DNA of 64,000 nucleotides from Buddleja alternifolia (Eukaryota; Streptophyta; Magnoliopsida; Lamiales; Scrophulariaceae): contig CM033402.1 in the NCBI GenBank assembly GCA_019426215.1, forward strand, positions 5,518,001 to 5,582,000, written 5' to 3'. Below the pieces are notes generated by a model. That model was given only the letters and a program-made list of their open reading frames with translations. It was not told the DNA's origin and ran no database searches. Position numbers and translations under genes: made by a program. Positions 58,546-64,000 of this stretch are shown here, in pieces; the stretch's first letter is position 1; each line of letters opens with the position of its first letter.

Positions 58546-59273
58546 GACAAATACGATATCACAAAATGTGCTTGCCATTTGTGACTTTGATCTGATGTTC
58601 ACATATGTATATGCTGGATGGGAAGAAAGCGCCAACGATGCTCACGTGTTAATGAATGCAATAAACAGTGACCCATCATTTCCATTCCCGCCTGCAGGTT
58701 ATATAGGATTCTATTGGAAAATATACCGAGTATATAAATATTTATATATATCTATACACACACACGTATATACTCTTTAATACGTATTAACATACATATA
58801 TCAATTTAGGTAAATACTACCTTGTCGATGCGGGGTACACAAACTATGGATGTTTTCTAGCTCCATATAGACAAAAGCGGTACCACATTACTGAATATCG
58901 AGGTCAGGGACGAGGTCCAACGCGTAGAAATGAGGTTTTCAATCATAGGCACTCAAAATTGAGAAATGCAATTGAGAGGTCATTTGGGATACTTAAAAAA
59001 TGGTTTCCAATCATCTCTTAGGGGATGCCGTCATACTTACTTCAACGTCAGACTAAACTTGTCATAGCTTGTTGCGTGTTGCACAATTTTATAAGGAAGT
59101 TCAACAGAAATGATAAGATATTCAACATGACCAACGCACAATTGCAGGAAGATCTAGAGGGAGAGGACAACACACAACGCTATAGTAACCCCACGGTACC
59201 CGAAATTCAAATGCAGTCTCACTTTAGGGACAGTATCGCCGATTGGATGTGGGGTGATTTTAATGGTCACTGA
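58540..59273 (+). pseudogene. Harbinger (HARBI1/DDE_Tnp_4) transposase, N-terminally truncated
   Basis: The first retained exon ends at 58697 and the second runs from 58810 to the stop at 59271-59273, joining in frame across a 112-bp intron. The catalytic triad is present: D in CDFD near 58584, D in LVDAGY near 58825, and E in NAIERSFG near 58970. The usual LHNFIR block follows. TAG at 59019-59021 interrupts the frame. The N-terminal helix-turn-helix half is missing because the plant-mobile-domain fragment abuts at 58540. It is not functional as it stands. Confidence 0.82.
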
Positions 59274-59553
59274 TTAGATAGACGTGGGTATTCAAATTAT
59301 AACAAATTGCGGATATTATTATGTATGTATGATAGACTTTTTTGTTTGCTTTGGATGAACTATTGTTATTGCACAATATAATTATCATTTTAGTTGATAT
59401 GAAACGTGTTTTTCATTAACTCGTATCTTTTGCCCTACTGTTTGTTTATGACCGTGATTGAATAGACATGCTTTTTCCATATATCGTCCATTTAACATAT
59501 CTATTTATGCCTTTTCCATATATCGTCCATGGGTTTATGACAATTGTGCAGTG

Positions 59554-60540
59554 ATGACCCCAAGACGCAAATATAACTTAGACGATGAGCCAGAAGACCT
59601 ATGGACGGAGAATGTCGAAGAAAGGTTTATGAACATAATGATAGACACAAATATCACGACAGGTGAATCAGTAAGCGACGAATATGTCGCTATGATGGAA
59701 GTAACTGAGTGGAGGACAAAGCTGCAACGGATGTTTCGTCGCCGCTTCTCTTTGGATTTAGTGAAGGCGCAATACTACAGTCTAAAGGAACGATACAGTA
59801 TATTTTCAAAAGTCATGGCTCATCCACGCGTAAAACACAATTTTTTGTCAAATACCATGTCTGTGCCATACTCAATCCGTGGCGAATTGAGCGTTGTAAG
59901 TTTGTTGTCGTTCTTTATCTTATGAATATTTTTTATCGAATTTGATTTTGTTAGTAATTTATAAATGAAGGAATCTCTTCTCCCTAGTTGTTTAGAACTA
60001 AAAGTTATTTTATCTTTATTAATGTGAAAACTTTTTATTCAATTAAGAAAAAATATTCCTATATTCTTTGTCCAGAAAATTCCTGATGCGTCCCGCTACT
60101 TTCTTACTGGAGAGCGAAGGTGGGACCTTTTGAAAGAGGTTTTTAGCAACCCTAATGCTACAGAAGAGGAAAATGATAACTTATTTAGGGATGAATAAGT
60201 AACGGCATATGATGCACGTGATGGTGATACGATTGTCTTATCTAATGCACGTCATGGTGATACCATCGTCTTATCTGATGACATTTCGACAGAATTTCCA
60301 TGGTCTCATCAAATTTTTGCCCAAGGCGCAAATTTAGTTGCCCAGGACTCGTATAATGGATCCTCGTGTGCCTCAAATAATGTTAACAATGTTAATTCTG
60401 AAGATGATTTGGCCTCACATAGGTACCGTCAGGCACATGCTATTGGATCATCAAAAACAAGGGAAACCAGTAACGTTAGATCACGAAATCAACCACATGG
60501 AACACTGTGCATGTTTCAAATTTCTCTTATGAAGTTGTAC
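59554..60540 (+). pseudogene. Harbinger-associated Myb/SANT-like DNA-binding protein
   Basis: Exon 1 is 59554-59895 and exon 2 starts at 60076, with an in-frame GT-AG junction. The first exon has the Trp-rich Myb/SANT-like domain (LWTENVEERFMNIM, then EWRTKLQRMFRRRF and a VKAQYYSLKERY segment). TAA at 60196-60198 ends the frame, but coding-like sequence continues in the same frame to about 60540. That stretch includes a 33-bp direct repeat around ATGCACGT.ATGGTGATAC. In this superfamily the Myb-like protein binds the TIRs and recruits the transposase to the nucleus. It lies 280 bp downstream of, and on the same strand as, the transposase. Confidence 0.65.
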
Positions 60541-61316
60541 GATGATCAACAACTATTTATTTTCTGTCTTGTTTGTTTTCGTTGAAGTTGTATGATGTTG
60601 AACAAATATTTAATTCATGTCATGATGTTTGTTTGTGTAATTAAAATATTAAATAAACGTTATGTATATATAATTTGTTATAAATATATATGGTGTATAT
60701 ATATACATACTGAATAATAGAGCATATCTATATATATACACAACACACACATATATATTCAAAGCAGATGGTGGAGAAGCAAGCATGGATCATCTCTAAA
60801 TTGAATTTCAATAATATATTAATTACAGTGAAGTGATAGATGATGATGGCGCATTAGATGAATTTTCTCTATAGTTATACTTTATTTATAATATATACCA
60901 TCTTATATATTAAGAACGTCGGAATATGTATGAACACTTTCAAACGCTGGGAACGACTACCTAATATTTCATAAGTGTTATATGTAATGTTGGGTATGTA
61001 AAGTATACAAATAAGTATTATAATTAAAAATTATTTTCAACAAAATAAAAAACAATATAAATTATTAAAGTCATTAAATAAAATAAAAATATGTAATATC
61101 ATTTTAATCTTTTAATTAAATTATTATAATAGCTTATAAAATAGTTTATATAATTAAAACAATTTATATTTTAAATTACCATTATGAAATTTACAAATAA
61201 ACTTAAAAATTGTATTTTAATAATTTTTAAATTAAATTATTTATTAATATATTATTTTATAAATTAATGATGGGCGAAAAGGAAAGGAAAAAAATAAAAA
61301 AAAGGAAGGGGGTTAC

Positions 61317-61432
61317 ACGCACACACACACACAAACTGTACACACACACACTGTTACACTACTATATATATATATATATAATATTATTACAATCTCAACA
61401 TATATATATATACTAGTATTACCTACATATAG

Positions 61433-61463
<31 letters not shown>

Positions 61464-61565
61464 AAAAAAATTATTACAATCTCAATATATATATATATAC
61501 TACTATTACCTATATATATATATATATTTGTACATATATACATACATACATATATATATATATAA
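61317..61565. repeat. microsatellite cluster (CA)n and (TA)n
   Basis: A run of ACACAC repeats is followed by several (TA)n blocks separated by ATTATTACAATCTCAA units repeated about three times, inside the right part of the Harbinger-type element. Confidence 0.7.
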
Positions 61566-62289
61566 TAATTATTACAATCTCGATATTATATTATAATTTT
61601 TAATTATTTACAGACAAAAACTTACATGATTTGACAGCTACAATAATTTATGTTCCCTCTGAAAACAAAACCAAACACTATCTTACCAAAAAAATCACTC
61701 AAAAACCAACTCCCAAAACATAACCAAACATTATCCCATCAAAATTGCACGTGTCCCCATAAAATTTTCACCAATAATTCTCACCAAAATACCATTCCAA
61801 AACATAACCAAACATAGCCTATAGTTGTCATATGACTAATAGTTTACCCATGGTACTTATAGGGTGCAACTATCTCATACCACTCATCGCCTAGTACGAC
61901 GATTTTGCCGTATAAAAAAATAAGTTGTATCTCACCTTACAATTATAGCTTTTAGCTTACTAGTAAGCGATAACCCTAACAGAATAGATCATCTCAAATC
62001 GAATTCAGACTAGAATGCATTATTCGGCCCCTTAACCTTCAATTCTTTCACTCTCACTTTCATGATTTTTTTTAATGTTGGGCACACTTTTTATGTATCA
62101 CAGAACTAAGAACTTAGATTCCTTTAGCAATTAAACATGAAAAGGAGCTTACATGGTATACATTACAATAATAATGTATTTAACATTATCCCAAAAACAT
62201 GAAAAAATGGGCAAAAACTTCACAAGCAGCTCAAGAATCACTCTTAAATCTACATTTATCAACTCTTATGATACATTTGGTTGGTTTAA

Positions 62290-63863
62290 TTATGAGTTCT
62301 TAAAATCCGACAACGCTGCCTTAGTTGTTGCTGATATAACAGCATCTGAAGCATTAGGCAGGTAATAGTATTTTCCTGGAAAATAGAGCAACTCTTTGTC
62401 ACAAAAACTTTCATTTCAGAAACGTGAAGATAGTATATAGTTTCAAATTTTCAAAAAATTCACACCTTGAGCAACTCGTGCTATCTCCTTCGCAAAGCCA
62501 GTTGAAACGAATTTATTTTCAGTATCAATGACAAGGAGCGACATCCCGGCTTTATATATTTTCCCAGCAACCTCAAGAATCTCATCCTTAATAAAAAAGA
62601 AGAACAATTTTATTTTATATAGATTATTCTTTTCAGATTTTACTAGCAAAGTAATATCACGAGTTTTTTTTACCTTCAACTCTTGAGCAGAGGGTCTAGG
62701 CATATCAGAAGCAGCTGCTGCTTCTGGATCGTTAGATCTTTTTAGCGATATGTTGGCCCTTCCATCAGTTATAGCGACAATCATTATTCGGCCAACGTCA
62801 CCGCTCTTCTCTGCATTCATTCCAACTCTGACAGCCTGAGGAGAGAAGTTTCAACATCAAGTAAAACTTTCTATTTTTAATCAATGATGCCATGAAAATT
62901 CTTGGCTACACCAGCTGTTCCACACTATACAGCCATGATCACAACCACCTCAGCACAATGTGGGTCACTCTTCTGATGTGGCATCATCCTCACTGCTTGG
63001 TGTGGAAACATCCAGTGAAAGTAAGAATTTGGTGTTTCACACTGCACGGCAATAATCATGCCACGTAACCGCAATTTGGGTCCCACTGCAGGCGTGGTGT
63101 CATCCCAACCATAGTGTGTGGAAACACCATACGCAGGTCAGAATTTGGTGTTTCACACTGCACGTCCACGATCATGCCACATCAATGCAATGTAAGTCCC
63201 ATTGCTGACGTGTCATCATCCTCATTATTAGGTGTGGGAAGACCTGGTGTGCGTAAGATTTTCCCAGCAATTTAAAGGATTTTGCTTTTCTCAAAGAGAT
63301 CCAGACGCTAATGCTATCATATCTTTATAGAGACACTCAGTTGAAAATTACAAACTTCTTCTCGACCAAACGCAATAACATTTCTCCATGTAATATCGAG
63401 CAATAATTACATAAGAGGTCTACTAAATGCATGCAACAATTCAAATAGCTCAGTGAAAAATAAAAATTACTGATTGCATACCGTGGTAAGACCATGAGCA
63501 AGAGGAGAACCCCCACCACATGGAAGCCTCTCAAGACGCTTCCTTGCCATGGCAATTGACCTAGAAGGAGGCAGGAGAACTTCTGCAGCATCTCCACGGA
63601 AGGGAATGATAGAGACCTATTCACAACCAAGAACAAAAGAAAGCATGTACTAATGAGATGACAATAAATATTACAAAAAATTAGCACCAGTTTTCATGTA
63701 ACAGGATATATTAATAAGGTGAGAGAATATATCATTTTCTGATTGATAAGGTAACCTGATCTCTACTCGTATAACTCTCTGCAAGTAATTTCATCGCTGC
63801 ACCCTTCGCATTTTGCATTCTGTTCAATGCCATACTTCCACTTGCATCCACTACAAATATAAC
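62290..63863 (-). CDS. CHLD: magnesium chelatase subunit D, C-terminal exons (partial)
   Basis: Five minus-strand exons: 63863-63756, 63616-63482, 62835-62674, 62586-62466 and 62375-62290 (stop TAA at 62290-62292). All are GT-AG and together encode the last 203 residues. They form a von Willebrand factor A domain with the MIDAS motif DASGS (63848-63834), the ITDGRANI and [15 protein letters not shown] blocks, and the typical [17 protein letters not shown] ending. CHLD with CHLI and CHLH inserts Mg2+ into protoporphyrin IX in the chloroplast, the first committed step of chlorophyll synthesis. The AAA-like N-terminal half and transit peptide lie beyond the right edge. No lesion was seen. Confidence 0.95.
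62912..63270. repeat. minisatellite in a CHLD intron, about 119 bp, three copies
   Basis: Three diverged units begin near 62912, 63031 and 63152 with TTTCACACTGCACG-like sequence. They share ATCATGCCACRT, GGGTCCCACTG and GTGTGGAAACA blocks, and the first two end AGAATTTGGTG. Confidence 0.8.
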
Positions 63864-64000
63864 CTGTCATTTATCAAACAAGGTGACAAATTAATAAGAA
63901 TGGAAGTATGGAACGCCACTGTTTTTTATTCATTTAACTTATGTAATGTTTTTTTTTTCATTTATTATTATTTATAATATTTGTTAAACCAGGCAAAAGA

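Larger units (their letters stand above)
55871..61819. mobile_element. PIF/Harbinger-type DNA transposon, chimeric, 5.95 kb
   Basis: The inverted ends are GGCTATGTTTGGTTACGTTTT-like on the left (core GGCTATGTTTGGTTACG) and AACATAACCAAACATAGCC on the right. They are flanked by 3-bp TAT on both sides (55868-55870, 61820-61822), the duplication length of Harbinger elements. Inside are a 5'-truncated DDE transposase, a Myb/SANT ORF (the usual two-gene Harbinger set), a foreign plant-mobile-domain gene fragment on the other strand, a palindrome array and long (TA)n/(CA)n tracts. Nonsense codons disable both Harbinger genes. Confidence 0.75.

Noticed and set aside
61313..61543. 76-codon Tyr/Ile/Val-rich ORF
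   Set aside because: It is a translation of (TA)n and (CA)n microsatellites.
63031..63270. Possible CRISPR-like or tRNA-like repeat in the CHLD intron
   Set aside because: The units are contiguous tandem copies without spacers and show no cloverleaf. This is an ordinary plant minisatellite.

Overview
This is nuclear DNA of a flowering plant, almost certainly a eudicot. The evidence is AT-rich sequence, GT-AG introns in four host genes, plant-only gene families (a receptor-like protein, a BEE-type bHLH factor, a chloroplast Mg-chelatase D subunit) and a dense population of plant transposons. I cannot name the species. No complete RNA gene, CRISPR array or bacterial-type operon is visible.

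Host genes: (1) an intact, intronless leucine-rich-repeat receptor-like protein of the EIX/Cf type at 260-3310 (+). (2) A seven-exon TAN1/THUMPD1-type tRNA acetylation factor at 13954-18278 (-), 357 aa. (3) A four-exon gene for an unrecognised 132-aa protein at 33810-37076 (+). (4) A six-exon bHLH gene close to BEE1/BEE3 at 52038-55226 (-), 261 aa. (5) The last five exons of CHLD (von Willebrand A domain) at 62290-63863 (-), whose 5' part lies beyond the right edge. All join in frame at consensus splice sites. They look like independent genes and nothing suggests a shared pathway.

Mobile DNA fills most of the rest. A complete but dead Ty1/copia element (8012-12992, TSD GATCA) follows several small inverted-repeat elements. 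An almost full-length endogenous pararetrovirus (Caulimoviridae, about 18.87-27.48 kb, minus strand) holds two small ORFs, a polyprotein region (movement, coat, protease, RT, RNase H) and a separate viroplasmin/transactivator-type ORF, all carrying scattered stops and frameshifts. Next come a 1.24-kb near-perfect inverted repeat (28381-29620) and a 3.56-kb TIR element (29737-33294) packed with a CTGTATAATG motif, holding a possible two-exon 57-codon gene and a solo LTR.

From 37357 to 46993 there is a five-level nest with defined target duplications at most levels: outer TIR element > gag-only Ty3-like LTR element > GCTC-rich element > solo LTR > hAT element, plus an AAATTTCGG-rich element in the right flank. 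A MULE-type foldback element with a perfect 9-bp duplication lies at 48989-50030. A 5.95-kb PIF/Harbinger-type element (55871-61819) carries a truncated DDE transposase and a Myb/SANT ORF, butted head-to-head against a truncated plant-mobile-domain gene and an array of GAAGACGACAT palindromes. The most unusual items are the hybrid layout of the pararetrovirus, the motif-packed TIR element with its mini-gene, and the Harbinger/PMD chimera.
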